Notes: generated by a model from the letters alone, not told the origin. DNA of 64,000 nt from Monomorium pharaonis (GCF_013373865.1 NC_050475.1:6649001-6713000), one strand, 5' to 3'; shown: positions 34,621 to 47,752, numbered from the stretch's first letter. Numbers and translations are program-made.

Positions 34621-37231
34621 TTACGATTCCCGGCCACGACTCCGTCGGTCCAGGCGACCGGATCCTCCCCCTCTCCATTCCCCGTCGCATTTTCGTTCCT
34701 CTCGCTCGCATCGTGCATTTCCGCTGCGCGACGTTTCGTGTTTTCCCGCTGGGACCCGTTGCGATGAGATTGCGGGGAGTTCTCTGCCAGACGCACGCAT
34801 ACGCACGCATGCAGTTACCGCAGAGTTCCACGATTGTACTTTCGGAATTGTTCCGCCGCCCCCTCCGCCCTACCCCTTTCTCTCTTTCTCCTCCCCGTGT
34901 TAGAGGAACACGTGATTGCGACGCGGCCGCCAAACGGCCGCGTCAACATGTGTATCCTGCGAATTATATGACGAATTGCGCTCGGACAACTCGCCGACGG
35001 GAAACTCTCGTCCCCGTGTGTCTTGGGGACGTTCGAAATTATGACTTGCCCGACGACGTAAATTGTACCGCGCTGTTATGACACTTAGATATCCCTCAAT
35101 CGAGAATCCGTTGTTCCGGCATTATTTCTCACTGGTGATTTATTGCAGTGCAAAAGTACATTCAGCGTTTATGAAAACGTGTACGGTTTATCTTTTTATT
35201 AGTTTGACAGAATCCAATATCACATTTTGCTGGATATTATATTTTAATCCGAGAATAGTCACCTGGGTATTTTTTACATTGGCGGAAAAATAGAGTTCAC
35301 GGCAAATTTTTTCACTGATTTAAAATGCATATCTCTTTTTCATTCGAAGATTCCGTTGTAATTTTTACAGTAGAAATAAGTGAGAAGTTATGATTCATAT
35401 ATTCATAATACTGATCTATTGAAATTAACTGAGGTTTAAAATTAGTGGAAAATTGTTAGAAAACACTCCAGGTACTAATTTACGTTATAAAAGCAATCTA
35501 GGATGGTAAGAGTTTAATATTAATTCGAAATAATAATATGAGTTTAAATGAAGGAGTTAAAAAGTATAACAAGCTATTGTAATATTTTCATACAATATAA
35601 AAAGTTTATATTATTTTTCCGTAAATGTTTATTTTTATTTTTGTTGAAAATTATACCTTATATAATTTTTATATTTATATAATACTAAATTTTTCGCCCG
35701 CGTTATAATATAATAAAAAATGAACTATTTTTAATGATCTTGCAAGAGCAAATATTATACATAGTATTATAAAATAGCGACTTTTTTTATAAAATGGATG
35801 TTATAATAATGGATATTATAATTATATTATATTTCGTTTGTTTTCTTACAACTATTCTTTTTGAATCTTTGTTTAATATAAAATTTCAACAAAAATCCGC
35901 AATATAAAAAATAACTTTTTTATATTTTAGAAAAATATTAATTAAATTTATATACATAAAGTAGTCCTTGGGTATTCATAAATTATAGAACGATTACTAA
36001 TCTAAATTATAAAACCTGTTATAGTTAAACAGTGATTTCTAATCGCGAAAATCACTTCAGACATTTCTTGTTTACGAAAAAAGAAACGGAATGACTATTT
36101 CTGGGTTGAAGATTTAGTTTAAAAAAATGAGGACAAAATTACGTTATTTCTTATTGTCGACTGTTTTCAAATGCTAATTTTCAATAACGCAATATTCGGC
36201 GGGAAGGAATGGTCCCTCGGGAGGAGAATCCTACGTCGATAAGCGATACAAAAGACATATTTTTGCCGGATCGATAGCGCACGCGGTATGAATGATAAAT
36301 GCTTATCCTCCCGGGGGACGGCGGGGACTCCTCTCAGCCGAAAAGTTTAGGGCCAATTTTATCCCCATTCGGTGCACACGGTTCCGTCACGTTTCGCACG
36401 GCGGCGTGGCCCGCCCGCGTAAAAGGGCGGCGTTAAAAATTCATTATCTCGCCCGCATGCACCGGAGCTCGGAGTCAACGAGCGCGGGCGCGAGAAATTT
36501 TTTTTCACGAGGCGGAGAATGCGCATAATTTTACAGCCGCGCCGCCGCTTGGACTCGCGCGCGCTGGTAATAAGGGATATAAGGAATGCCGCGTCGTCCC
36601 GCCACCCTCGCGGCGAGTGTTCTCCGCTTCTGATTCGCGGGAAAACGATTTAATTCGCGATGCGGAGTTTTAAACATATCACGGGCACGGGATTACCTTC
36701 GCCTCGGAAAAAGCGGATGAAGCGCGTGTACGGCCCACGGACGTCGGGGGAAAAGAAAACTTTCGCGCCACCTGGGCTTCCACCTGAACTTGCAACTGCG
36801 TCACGATTTGCGCGATTTGCGAGGAGGTAGCGGGGCAATATCGACAACAAGCGAATCAAATAAAGCTCGGTCCGGTTTTAATTTATCCCAAAATCTACTC
36901 CGTGAGTCGGTTTGATTCGCCTCGAATTCTAAAACACGCCGTTCCGATTTCCCAACGAGAGAAATTTCCTCGCGCGGGAAAGGAAAAAGGACCGAGCAAG
37001 AAAATGGTCGCGAATGTAATTAGTTGGGATTGACCCTTTGAACCTCTCACGGTGAGGCTAATGGTTTTGTCGTGCGTCGTCTCGTCGGAAAGTCATCCTA
37101 CGGGAGTGAGGGTGGTCTCCCTCGGTTGGCCGAGGGAAAGACGTGGAGTGAAAAAGGCCCGGGTGGCTCGCGAGGCATCTCGCATGACGCAACTCTGCGG
37201 CTTCGGCGGGAGAAGGGCCCTCAAAGGCTCG

Positions 37232-37251
37232 TCTCTCTCTCTCTCTCTCTC
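37232..37251 (+). repeat. (TC)n microsatellite
   Basis: About 10 uninterrupted units. Confidence 0.9.
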
Positions 37252-37510
37252 GCTCATTCGGCGCGCGGGTTGTCCGAGATGAAGAGTGCGGTCGGCCGAG
37301 TCAGCGACGAGCTTCTTGTCTCTTCGTCGCTCAAGTGCACTTCCGGCCGCGCCTCGCGGCATGCAAATATTGACTGCCGCCCTTCCCACATCTCCCCTCG
37401 TGCGTCCATTTTCTCTCTTTTTCTTTCTCGTAGCTCGTCGGATTCTTTTCCGAGTTCTGTTCGCCCGCGCGCTTTTTTTTAGCTTTATTATTTTTGCCAG
37501 CGCTTCATGG

Positions 37511-37550
37511 ACGACGATGTAATGACGATGGCGACGATGACGACGACGAT
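37511..37550 (+). repeat. GAC/GAT trinucleotide tract
   Basis: Imperfect tandem GAY units. The plus-strand frame gives an Asp-rich run and is not otherwise coding-like. Confidence 0.8.
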
Positions 37551-40182
37551 TTCAAGGGTGAAAATCTTGAAATTGTATATCAGAAATGCAACCACGACTG
37601 CCAGTTTTGTGCGAAAAATATCATTTTCATTGGGAGAACGGTATTTAGCTGCGTTTATGTAACGCGCAATATGTTCGTTTCAGAAGGTATTTATGAAATA
37701 AATAGATTGCTTTCCGCTTTCTCTTTTCGCAGAATTTTTAATGTATTTATTTCTCTTCGAATAATCTTCGTGATATTAAATTTGAATCTTATGATATGTA
37801 CGAGAAGATTTATTGTTCTTTGCGAGATAGAAATCCTCGCTGTACATCTCCCGTTGTACCTACAACTCGGCAAGTAATTATTTCTGATGCTCTTGTTTTG
37901 CTCCATATAATGGAGCATAGCTGGAATTATCGTTAATTATGGTTTTAGAGCCTACAAAGCTTTGTTAGACTTACGGATTAAATTACGTAATTTACGAAAA
38001 TTAATGATTTGATTAAGAATTCTCTGTTTAATCGTTACTTAATAATGCTCTTTTCGTTAGACCGTTGGAAAGATGATTATAATGATTATATGCTTTACGA
38101 TCTTTATGCATTATGTTATTAAAAAAATTGTATTCTCAATTTATGAAAAATGTTTTCCTATTTTTATAATAGTCTTTTTTAAAATACACTGTTTTCCGCC
38201 AAAGATTAAAAAATAAATTAATAAAAATTAATAGAAATTATAAACGTTGATCTTTAAAAATGCAGACTTTATTTGAGAGGCGGGGATTAGCTCTTCATCA
38301 CTTTTCGTTATCCCTTCTTATCCATTATTTAAATGTTACAATGTTTAAAGCTCTTAGCACCAGACCATGCTGCATTAGCTGTGTTTAAATTCGCCAAATA
38401 AAGTGATCTGCAGAATGTCATTATTCAGAAGTTCATTAAAAAGAATATACTTTTAATTTCAAAGGATGTTATCGTCTCATTTCGAGAATGCAATTTGTTC
38501 GGTGTACTGTTAGGATGAAAAAGCTTAGAATGAAAGAACACGATAGAATGTCTACCTTTATGGGGGCATATAAATGTGAGTTTTTTGCAACATAGGGAGT
38601 TGTGTTGCAACGAGATACTACAATTTCACCGTAATAGAACGTATTTCAAGGCTCGGGCTTCTCGGGGGAAAAGCCTTCCTGGCGCTCCTAGCGAATGCAC
38701 TCGGCCGCAGCGTCATCGCGGCAGGAATTTACGTCGCCGATCCGTTGAAGAGCGATCTCACCACCTGATCCGATCCTGATACGTCAACGTGTCGCGCGCG
38801 CACGAAGACAGCCCATAAACCCGGCCCACCTCTCCGACGCTTCTCGAATTCGCGTCCCCCTCGTGTCGCTACGTTAGAGCTACCTTTGTGCGAGCCACCG
38901 GAGGGACCGTGGCATGTGCCAAGGAATAAATAGAGGGTCCTGTGCCGAGAGAGCGGCACAATGGGATAGAGAGACCGCGTAACGAGGGGAAAATCGTGCG
39001 GAGGGTGGATTGGAGGATCCCTCGTCACTTGGAAGGAACGTTGTTATCGCCTCCGCGCTCTTGCTCGCGCGTGTTTCCTCGCGCAACCAGTCCTCTCCGT
39101 CAGTCCTTTGCGGCGACGACGGGGCTGAGAAAAATAACGTATAAACCGCGCGCCCGCGCGTATCCAATCTGCCAGGAAATCCGCGCGTGTACTCGCCGGG
39201 AGGAAAGCGAACGAGGAAGAAAAGACGAGATCGATGTGATGTGTGTGTGTGCGCGTCGCGTTCGCGAGGAAAGGCTTGGCACGGGGACGCAATGGAAAAA
39301 CGAGCTCCTGGCGCCTCGACAACGCGCGATTCAAGTTGACCATTTCTTACCGCGTTATTATCGTCGCGAACAACTCGGAACGTTACGGCGGATCTTCCGG
39401 TTGGTACGTTCGATACGAGTTTAACGATCACTCGTTACAAAGACTAGCTGCAACGAGAGAAAGACGGGGGAGAGTACCGCGCGTGTTCTGCGAGCTTCCA
39501 GGTTTTGGTTTAAATAAACGCGAGCAGCACGGTTAACGCATGTAGTGGTAACGTAATGTGAAAATTAAGCCGAAATAATTGACATTTTCAAATGCTGCAA
39601 GGTGAGCTTGTGTAAAATTGCTGTACGGATATGACCCAGGTTGAAGACAATGTCCTGTATTAATTTCTCAAAGCCAGGTACACGAACTTCTCTCGTTATA
39701 CCGGAAGGGTAAGACGCGACGTTATCTATGTCGATTAATTTCTACGGTCTCTCTACGCGTGTTTCCTTATTAAAGGCACCATTAAGCCGGCAAACAGATT
39801 TAATCAAGCCGAGCATGAGAATCGAGCGCAAAGCGGACACGCGTAAATTTCCGATGGCCGTCGCCGTCGTCGTTGTCGTTGGGCGAGTTTCGTCCGTGTT
39901 AGAACTGCCATTCCCTCGGACACGGAAGTATCGCCCGCGCGAAAGTACGGGAGCTCTTCCCGCAACAATCTTCCCGTCGTCGCGGAGGAGTACGGGGTAG
40001 GACTGTTATCTCGCCTCTTAATCCGGTCGGCAACTCTCCGCGAGAGAGCGGTCATTGTAGCGCTTTAGGGCGAGCGGTGTCGTCACCGGAAACGGCAACT
40101 TTAATGTATTCGAGAAGGGTCAAACTTCGGTTGCTACTTCGCCAACCGCGCACTCTCTGTTTCTCTGTCTCTCTTTCGCCCT

Positions 40183-40205
40183 TCTCTCTCTCTCTCTCTC
40201 TCTCT
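40183..40205 (+). repeat. (TC)n microsatellite
   Basis: About 11 units within a longer pyrimidine-rich stretch (40150-40215). Confidence 0.9.
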
Positions 40206-40714
40206 TTCTCTTTCCGCCTACAAAGACTTCGTGTCCCTTCATTACGTCAGCGGCCCGACCCAATTTCGCGGCGTCTGAACTTTCGTCTCCGAATCCTGAA
40301 ACTTCGGCCGAGAGGAGGAAGTTTCGAGAGGAGACGAAACACTTGCAGCTCTCGAAAATAGCGAGCACTTAGACGCGTGTCTAAAGTGAAGAAGACCTCG
40401 CCGATGTCTGTCTACAATTACCTGACAAGTACGTTATTTTCTTTGTTTATTTTTATTTCTATATTATGTATATAATACATATTTTAAAATTTAATCAAAA
40501 TATAACAGATTTTAAAAAAATAAATAAATATGCGCGCGCGTACACAAATAAAAAAATCTGAAAATCAAGTAAAAAGAAGCGAGCAACAAAATGAAATATT
40601 GCGAAAAATTCAATCTAGATGTAAGGGAATGAATATTAACAGCCACGGGACTCTCGTAAAAGGTATTATGTCTTTTCGTGTGCACAAAATGAAGAAAATT
40701 AAGAATTATCTGAC

Positions 40715-40746
40715 AAGGAAATGTAATTTTTAATTTACATTTCCTT
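40715..40746. repeat. perfect 12-bp hairpin
   Basis: AAGGAAATGTAA (40715-40726) pairs exactly with TTACATTTCCTT (40735-40746) across an 8-nt loop. A plus-strand transcript would carry a short stem followed by T-rich sequence. No gene is seen next to it. Confidence 0.55.
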
Positions 40747-42074
40747 ACATTTTAAATCGTAACCGAAACGTTGGTTCTTCGACTGCGCGGTATCTCGGAT
40801 ATAAGTTCAGACTCGGAGTGCTAACTTTTGCAGTCGTGGGTTCGCAGGTTTACAAGAGGTTCGCCTCAGGCTTGAAAGTATTATCTCGAACTTCAAAAGG
40901 ATATTCGAGTTGGTAGGAAAGTACTGAAAAGTTGTGGAAAATGTAATATGTATTATTATGTCTAACAGCTTACGATACTTTTAAATCTAAGACTACTCTC
41001 AATTATTTCAAAATGATAATATTCTTAAAATAACATATAATAACATATGTATACATATCTTTAATAACTCAAAACATACTTTACTTTTTTACATAAAATT
41101 TACTCTTGACGTATTATCTGCGATACCAATGAATTTAATAGACTAGATGGCTTTTTGCGAATTGTGAAATTTGCTACCGTTTTGTTTAAAATATTCTACT
41201 GTCAAGATTAGTGGAAAATAGAGCAAATTGTGTGGTGATGTGTACACAGAATTATTTAAATTATTTTAAAAGCAATTTATGTGTCACATAACGGTAATTA
41301 TAAATGATGTCTTTACATTCCGTGGCAACCGTGAAATCGAGTTAATATACATAAACATATGCACACATACAAGAGTGCGCATATCTCTGGTAAGGGAATA
41401 CGAGGATAACGCGACAGCGCCTAATTCAAACGACCGCCGTGGGCGCATGTGTGTAATACCGTCCCGGAAGAGTCTAAGTGGCAAGTTCCGAGGGGCCGGG
41501 CCCTCGTGAATTTAATTTATAATTTTGCCACGAAATTTCGCGCTGGCGAGCAATAAAAAGCGCATTAGAGGATCCCGTCGCGCGACCACCCGGACTGGAA
41601 AGTGGATTACCGGTTAGGCTATGCGGCCGAGGGAAGGGGATGAGTTAATTAAAGGCCGTTCGAACTTTGGTCTTAACCCGGGACGCATCCGCGAGGATAG
41701 TTTCCCCGAGCATTATCACCTCGGTCTTAAACTTGGGACACTTAATAGCATCGTCGTAATATCATAAATGCACTTTTGCTAGCCTTTGGCAGAGACGCGC
41801 GATTTACTAAGACGCTTTGCCCTTGTGTGAACACTTAAGTGTAGATTGCCCGATTAATTGTCGTACGATTCAATTTTCGTGCTGAAGAATTTGAAATGAA
41901 GCATGACAATTAATCGAGCATTTTGAGTTTTATTCGCCACTTGAATTTTATTCGCCACGAATGTGGTGAATATAATATGAAGATGTATAATATAAAAATG
42001 AATCTAATTTTAATCTAATTTTGAATGATTACGCGAAAAGTACGTTACTATGCTAAATAGCTTTGGTACCAAAA

Positions 42075-42090
42075 AAGAGCTGCAGCTCTT
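42075..42090. repeat. 16-bp perfect palindrome
   Basis: AAGAGCTGCAGCTCTT has no spacer. CAGCTG-type E-box words are not present, but AGCTGCAGCT could bind a dimer. No function assigned. Confidence 0.5.
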
Positions 42091-43060
42091 GACTCTTAGA
42101 GAAAGTCGTAGTTGTATCATAAGGAAAGTTGCGCGCTCTTCCGGACTTCTTCCGGAAGGAAAACTCGCGCCGAGATTAAAATGTGCATCAAAGTTCAGGA
42201 GGAAGATTAAAGCACTTCCTAAACTCGACCGAGTAATTTTGTCCAATGAGCTCGCGTCGTGTAAAATTATACGAATCTTCTAATAACATCACCTTACGCC
42301 TGCAAGTCAGCATCTGAAATGCTAATTTAGCGTATAAATAATACAAGTATATATTAAAATAACATTGTATAATAAGATGATTTGTAATAATAATGGAAAG
42401 CAGATACTTCGAGATCTTAATTGATTTGAATTAAATTTAATTATTGTTTGCGACTTCATCACACACTCCTCAAGTTTGATTATTTATGCCTGTTTATATA
42501 AATCTGTGCATTCAGGAAGACAGATTTCGTGCCTATATTATAATTCTCCTTGTACTCAAAAATAGCAAATTAAAGTTTCCTTTCGTAAGATGATTAATGT
42601 CTCTCGACGATACAGCGTTCTATATATTAAAATATACGGCGAAGCCTTCCGACGACATTGAAGCTCCACCAATTAATAGCCTCTTATCCGTTCAACGACC
42701 GAGTCGTTCGCCAACGAGAACATTCTGATATTCAGTAGGGAATATCTTATAGCGATAAAAAATTCTTGCTCGTCTCTCGCTATCGTGAAACAATTCCTGA
42801 AATATAGTGTAAGACTATTGTAATGTAATACTAAACCTTTCTGAATTATTAAATTTTTTTGCATTAAATTAAATCACGACGATACGATTTGTTTTCTTTA
42901 ATATCTCTCTTGATATAAAATTGAACAAATTTATTTATTTATTCCATTTATTATTTATTTTATTTTTAAATAGATTAAATATTAATTTTTTAAATTTATA
43001 TTTATTATAAATTAAGTTTAAACATATTTTCTTTAATTGTTAATATAAATGTACGTAAGC

Positions 43061-43077
43061 CATTTACCAAGTAAATG
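43061..43077. repeat. 7-bp hairpin
   Basis: CATTTAC pairs with GTAAATG across three bases. Confidence 0.4.
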
Positions 43078-43090
43078 TAAAGTGGAGGAT

Positions 43091-46000
43091 GAAAATATAT
43101 GTGCACTCGATATCACAGCTATTTTACAGAACTTTCACGGACGATGAAAGGGCATTGTTATCTTTCATGCTTTCGCGCCCGAACACGTGGTTGTAAGTGT
43201 CGCTATCTCGCTTTCTCTCGCAACACTGTAACTCCCACAAGAATCAGGGTCGTTGTAGATTACAATTACCCGAAAATGGCCCAGGCGGCGAGGAGCAAGG
43301 GTAGCGAGACTGTAGGAACTCCGTTGCAGTTACGAGCGCGCCAGCCGAGCGACCTTCCGGAAGTGGTACCAACAACGATCCGGGGTAATGGTCGGCCACC
43401 TACTAAATTCTAATAAATATCAACGGGTTTACAGGAAGCCGTAGGGTTCCTTCGCGAACATTCTAAAGTGTTATTAATCGTCGCGCGGCCTGGGAACGAA
43501 GCACTTTCGATTTTGAGAGCCGTTCCTTCTAGGGTCCGAGGAGCCTAACGCCGAAGCTAACTCGCGTCGTTAATATCGCGTTTGCCGATATGAAGAAAGA
43601 GTCAGCCCTCGACTTTTCGTCGACTACTGAATACGGCGGTTGCAGCGGCGATAAGTACCGAAATTTCTTAAACGTTTCGTTTCAGTAACTTATCATAACG
43701 TTCGCTGTACAAATACGCGAGATACTCATTTATTTAAGCTACGGCCCTTGCGTAAACATTATATCCGGAGACGACTATGCGCTGCGCTTTCTCCACTATT
43801 GAGAGTGGTCCATTTTCCTTTTAATAACCTCGGTTTTCGTGCAATAATTATAAGACTGCACTGAGATGTACAACCTTTCTCCGACCTCGCCGGGAGATCC
43901 CCTTATTACGAAAGTACGGAGCGAACACGGCGCGGCGCGCTGCGCCGGAATTACTACGAATGAAGTCCTTAATCTTAATAAACTTCAAGGCACCCGCCTT
44001 CCGCCTTCAGCCTTCGCCTCTCTTTTGCGCCCTCTGCAGTTTATCCCTTGTCAGTTGCCTTAGAATTCTCTTGCGAGAGTTCTGCGGTGATGGCGGAGCC
44101 CTAGGTACCTGAGAGGGGTAGAGCACCGCGGACACGAAACGGCGATATGAACATTCCGAGCGGGGAATATCCTCGCGCCGTTAATCTGTTCGGGACCGAG
44201 GATGAAGAAGGTGAGGCTGAGGGTAGAGCGACGTTATATTTTCCCGTCCCAGACGCGAATCTTCGGTGCGCGTGAACGCGCACGTGCACCGGTGGGCAAA
44301 ATTCTTCGTCTTAATAAACGTCAACGCTCCTCTACTTCCGGTACCTGCACCCTTCGCTCCTATGTTCCAGTCGTGGGAACTTCGTAGTCGCGGAATGTCA
44401 TATGCATATAGAGTTGATGCTACTAAGGAAATGCTACGTCGTTCGTAAGTGATACTTGAAATTGGGTTCCATCTGCGATTAAAGAGGAACAATTCAGTTT
44501 CAGTAAAAGGTTTAGATTGTTGAACACTTAGCAGTTATTGAAATTTTTACATGTATTTGGATTTTATAAAATTACTATCGGTTTTAACTGTTTTCTTAAT
44601 AATCATTAATAAGATTTTATTGTTTATGAGTATTCTTAACTTTGTTGTTAGAAATGTCGAACGGGGCTGTACAATTAAACAGATAACCTGCGACATTTTA
44701 ATGCTTATTGCGTGTTAACGCAAATTTAAATTTTATTACGTACACCTGAAATTTTATACTGGTTAAGTTTTGAATTTTAAAAAAATATGATCTTTATAAT
44801 TCATTTTTTTGATAGTGCTTTTATTTTATGCATTATTATTTAAAATTATAAATAAAATAAAAAGAGCTTCTTATTCTTTAAGAATAAAGATATCTGTTTA
44901 AAAAATAATAATGTGCTTTGAAAGCAATTTGTATTTCTGCATCTTTTGTGATTGTATACTACAATAAAAGAAAACGGCAGAAGAAACGAAATTTGTTGTA
45001 AAAGAAAAGAAAAGAATACGGTTACATTATTTTGACTTCATAATTTTGAAATTGATTAAATAATTTATTCTTGAGATTCTGAAGGTGTACCTGTGAATTT
45101 AACTTCTCTCTAAGAAACTTGATTTTGAGAAAAGGCATTTTACGTACAGATTTTAATGCTTTGGTAAAACTTTTTACACTTAAATCGCGCAGTTATTTTA
45201 TGGCTATACAAAAATAATTCTTATATTTTAAGGAAAGAATTTTTTTATTTTTTATTCTATTTTAGCCTCCTTGATCGCAAACAGTCTTCACTCGGATCGT
45301 TCGAGTTGAGTGAGTCAAATACTTATAACTTCATCAATTTTTCACAAAAGAACATATATTCAAGACTTAAAACTTGAAGAATATGCATAAAGAGGAAAAG
45401 TTTCGAAGTTTTACATGAAGAAAGATCCTTAATTACTTTTCGGAATAAAAAAGTGCACTGATTTCAAGTGGAAAATGTACGATGGCGAAACGTTTTTATC
45501 TCGGAAACGAGGGGAAGAAATATCGATTGTCGGTGTCGCGAAAATTTCCAAATAAAATTTACAACCGGTTGAATTGCTGTGACGCACTACCAAAACATAA
45601 TTAGATGTTTCTACTACCCGGTCGACGCAGCTTTCCGCAAATACACCGCCGTTCTAATTAGTACTCTAAATGCCGGGCGCGATAACCTCCCGAGGATCGC
45701 CCCGGACGTAACAACGTTACGTGCATTCCGCGTACTCGGATATCGTGGATGCGAACTAGCTTCCGTACGTCGGCTCCTGTACTAAATATCATCCATCGCC
45801 CTCGAAGTCCTTCAAACTCCGTCACAGTATCCTCCTCCCCCCCCCTCTCTTCCTGTACCATTCCCGGACCATATCCGGAGCGCGTCCGGACGCGTAATCC
45901 AATCCGATTGCTACATGCACGCCGGGAACTCTTGACGGAGTTCTGAAGCGGCCGACAATACCCGACGTTTCATCTTTCAAGAGTCCTTACCGGTTGCCGC

Positions 46001-46733
46001 TGCATTAATCTCCGAAATATTCGCGGATGGAATTTGACGTTTGCGGATATACCGCGTTCCACAGGCGTCGCCGCGCCCTTTTTGAATCGGCACATGGTGT
46101 TCCCGTTTCGCGATTTAACGATTAATTGAGCGAGAAAGCGCAGCGCTTTTAGGCTTGTTTTTATAATTAACGGATTTCTCGATTTACGAAATGCTGTTTG
46201 CTATCGAATTTCCGTTTAACTTTTCGTTCTGAGCCACTTCAGAATTTATCCGCTTACGACGAGGGCTGTTTGAAACGTAAGATACTTCTCCCAACGTCCC
46301 GCAGCTCCCGTAATTATATTCCGAGATCAACACTAATTAGCGCTTAGGCTGCAAATTTCGAAACGTACATTATATTCTCAGTGGGAAGTTTCGAGGTTTA
46401 ATTTGAAGTTTATTACAGCCTCACTGCATTTACGCAAAATCGGTCGTTTGCCCCCCTAACCTCCCCGCGCCGGCGGTGTGTCCGCGAATTATTATTGTGA
46501 AGACTCGCGGAATTTTTTTCCCGCCAAATCGTCTTCCGGCATTTCGGTAATATCAGATACCAAGGATACCTTGGCTCAACTTTCGAAAATTGTTGAGAAA
46601 ATGTCTGCGCTCTAGTACCAGGCTCTGTGCCAGCACCAGGATGGTCACTGAGCGCCACTGTTTGCCGCCGGTGGTATGTTCCTCCTCCGCAAGGTTCTCG
46701 GGTAATACTCGGGGCCACTCGAAGGTAACTCAC
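43091..46733. other. non-coding, CpG-rich with an AT-rich centre
   Basis: CpG-rich at about 43.1-44.4 and 45.5-46.7 kb and A+T-rich between. If the minus-strand exon at 46.8 kb is real, everything to its left in the window would be its first intron. A weak plus-strand exon candidate at 44371-44444 is listed separately. Confidence 0.5.
44371..44444 (+). CDS. weak candidate internal exon
   Basis: The acceptor-like CTCCTATGTTCCAG ends at 44370 and the donor GTAAGT starts at 44445. The 74-nt interval is open in two frames; one reads SWELRSRGMSY and continues to MLRRS. No branch-point match, no family recognised, and no neighbouring exon. Acceptor-donor pairs of this quality are expected by chance in 64 kb, so this is a weak call. 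Confidence 0.12.
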
Positions 46734-46841
46734 CATTGGACTCTCGGATTCCAGCGTTCTGGAACGTAGCTCGCGCACTGCGTCCACGTCGCTCTCCGCG
46801 CTCTCGGCATTGTTTCCAAAATTGTCGAACCACGCGGCCAT
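46734..46841 (-). CDS. candidate first coding exon (minus strand)
   Basis: An ATG at 46841 in the context AAACATGGCC (A at -3, G at +4) opens 36 codons ending exactly at CCAATG|GTGAGT, a near-consensus donor (46733-46728). Phase is 0. Codon choice is coding-like: about 25 of 36 third positions are G or C, with GAG, GAC, GTG, AGC and CTG favoured. The peptide starts MAAWFDNFGNNAES and continues Glu/Ser/Asp/Arg-rich to TLESESPM, a hydrophilic N-terminus without signal peptide. Beyond the donor the frame stays open but turns Arg/His-rich, which fits intron. I do not recognise the protein. No downstream exon is seen to the left, implying a first intron longer than 46 kb or a false call. Confidence 0.33.
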
Positions 46842-46843
46842 GT

Positions 46844-47065
46844 TTAACGTTCGAATAGTAGGTCCTTGCCCCTACGAATAGACGCATTAACCAAATGACT
46901 TATATGTTTCCCGTGAATTGAGACACAAGGACTGGTAACTCTTGCATTCCTATCTGGCGTGATATCAGATATACCTATCTTATTCGGAAATTGATCTGTC
47001 CGATTATCCGAAATCAGGTTCTTGTTGAAAATAGTTACTTTTCCAACTGTGTCTAATCGCTGCAT
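46844..47065 (-). other. 73-codon upstream open frame
   Basis: A minus-strand ATG frame from 47065 stops at TAA (46846-46844), only two bases before the ATG of the candidate first exon and in a different frame. It is balanced in composition (starts MQRLDTVGKVTIF) but A/T-ending codons dominate and no family is recognised. If transcribed with the exon it would be a long upstream ORF able to suppress translation. Alternatively an acceptor within it could remove most of it. Confidence 0.15.
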
Positions 47066-47279
47066 ATTTAGTGTTGTGCTTATAATTTAAAATTATCTAA
47101 ACAAAGCTAAAGTACAAAGCATACACAACAATTGAAGATAGAAAAACAATATTTTATTTATATTTTTATTAATAAATCTTTATCTTTAAGATAAAAATAG
47201 CGATAACATACATTATAATAATCTAGATAAAAATAAAATACAACCATTTTATTATATAAATAATTTTAAGCAAACACTG

Positions 47280-47303
47280 TGCATATTTGATATTAAATAT
47301 GCA
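47280..47303. repeat. perfect 9-bp hairpin
   Basis: TGCATATTT pairs with AAATATGCA across GATATT. The arms contain octamer-like TGCATAT words. Confidence 0.5.
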
Positions 47304-47752
47304 TTGCCAAACTAATTGATGTTCATTCAATGATCGAATAACTTTTCAAGTAAATATGCAGAATGCTGTTTGCAAAATGACAGGAATGGTTGGCTCGGGG
47401 CGAAAAAAACGACGGTGACACGCCATTCAATTTCTCATCGCAGTCGAAGACATCCGCACCATCTGGACTTTGGGTCCGTGCAAAGCTGAAAGTATTATCG
47501 CCGAATAATATGCCAGGTGTTCGTCGGTTCGCGGTTTGTAATCCCAAAAGGGACAACTCATCGGGACGGCCATGCCTCTGTTCCTCTTTCTCTCGCTGTC
47601 TTTAACGTCGCTCCATCTCGCTAATCCCCAGTTCGCTTACGTTAATTGAAAACTTTGCCGCTCCGTCCCCCGAGTTGAGATATTAACATTCATCGTAGCG
47701 ACGACGCGGAGCGTCGCCTAACGCTCCATCCATTAGGAATTACACCCATTCG

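Larger units (their letters stand above)
33942..38560. other. non-coding; CpG-rich, AT-rich, CpG-rich, AT-rich
   Basis: CpG-rich at about 34.2-35.0 and 36.2-37.5 kb, strongly A+T-rich at about 35.1-36.2 and 37.9-38.5 kb. It contains the second octamer element (34581-34620), a CT microsatellite (37232-37251) and a GAC/GAT trinucleotide tract (37511-37550). The overlapping long frames near 34.4-35.1 kb on both strands look like GC-driven artefacts. Confidence 0.5.
38561..43090. other. non-coding, CpG-rich then AT-rich
   Basis: CpG-rich at about 38.6-40.4 and 41.3-41.8 kb, otherwise A+T-rich. It contains a TC tract (40183-40205), a perfect 12-bp hairpin (40715-40746), the palindrome AAGAGCTGCAGCTCTT (42075-42090) and a small hairpin (43061-43077). 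The long overlapping frames at 38.9-39.4 kb are not convincing. Confidence 0.5.

Noticed and set aside
34379..35081. Open frames of about 180 codons on both strands
   Set aside because: Opposite-strand frames over the same CpG-rich DNA; no recognisable domain.
38880..39431. Open frames of 160-180 codons on both strands
   Set aside because: Same GC-driven pattern as above.
43111..43132. TATCACAGCTATTTTACAG, similar to the miR-2/miR-13 family
   Set aside because: The seed matches, but there is no complementary 5' arm. The only nearby hairpin (43061-43077) is unrelated.
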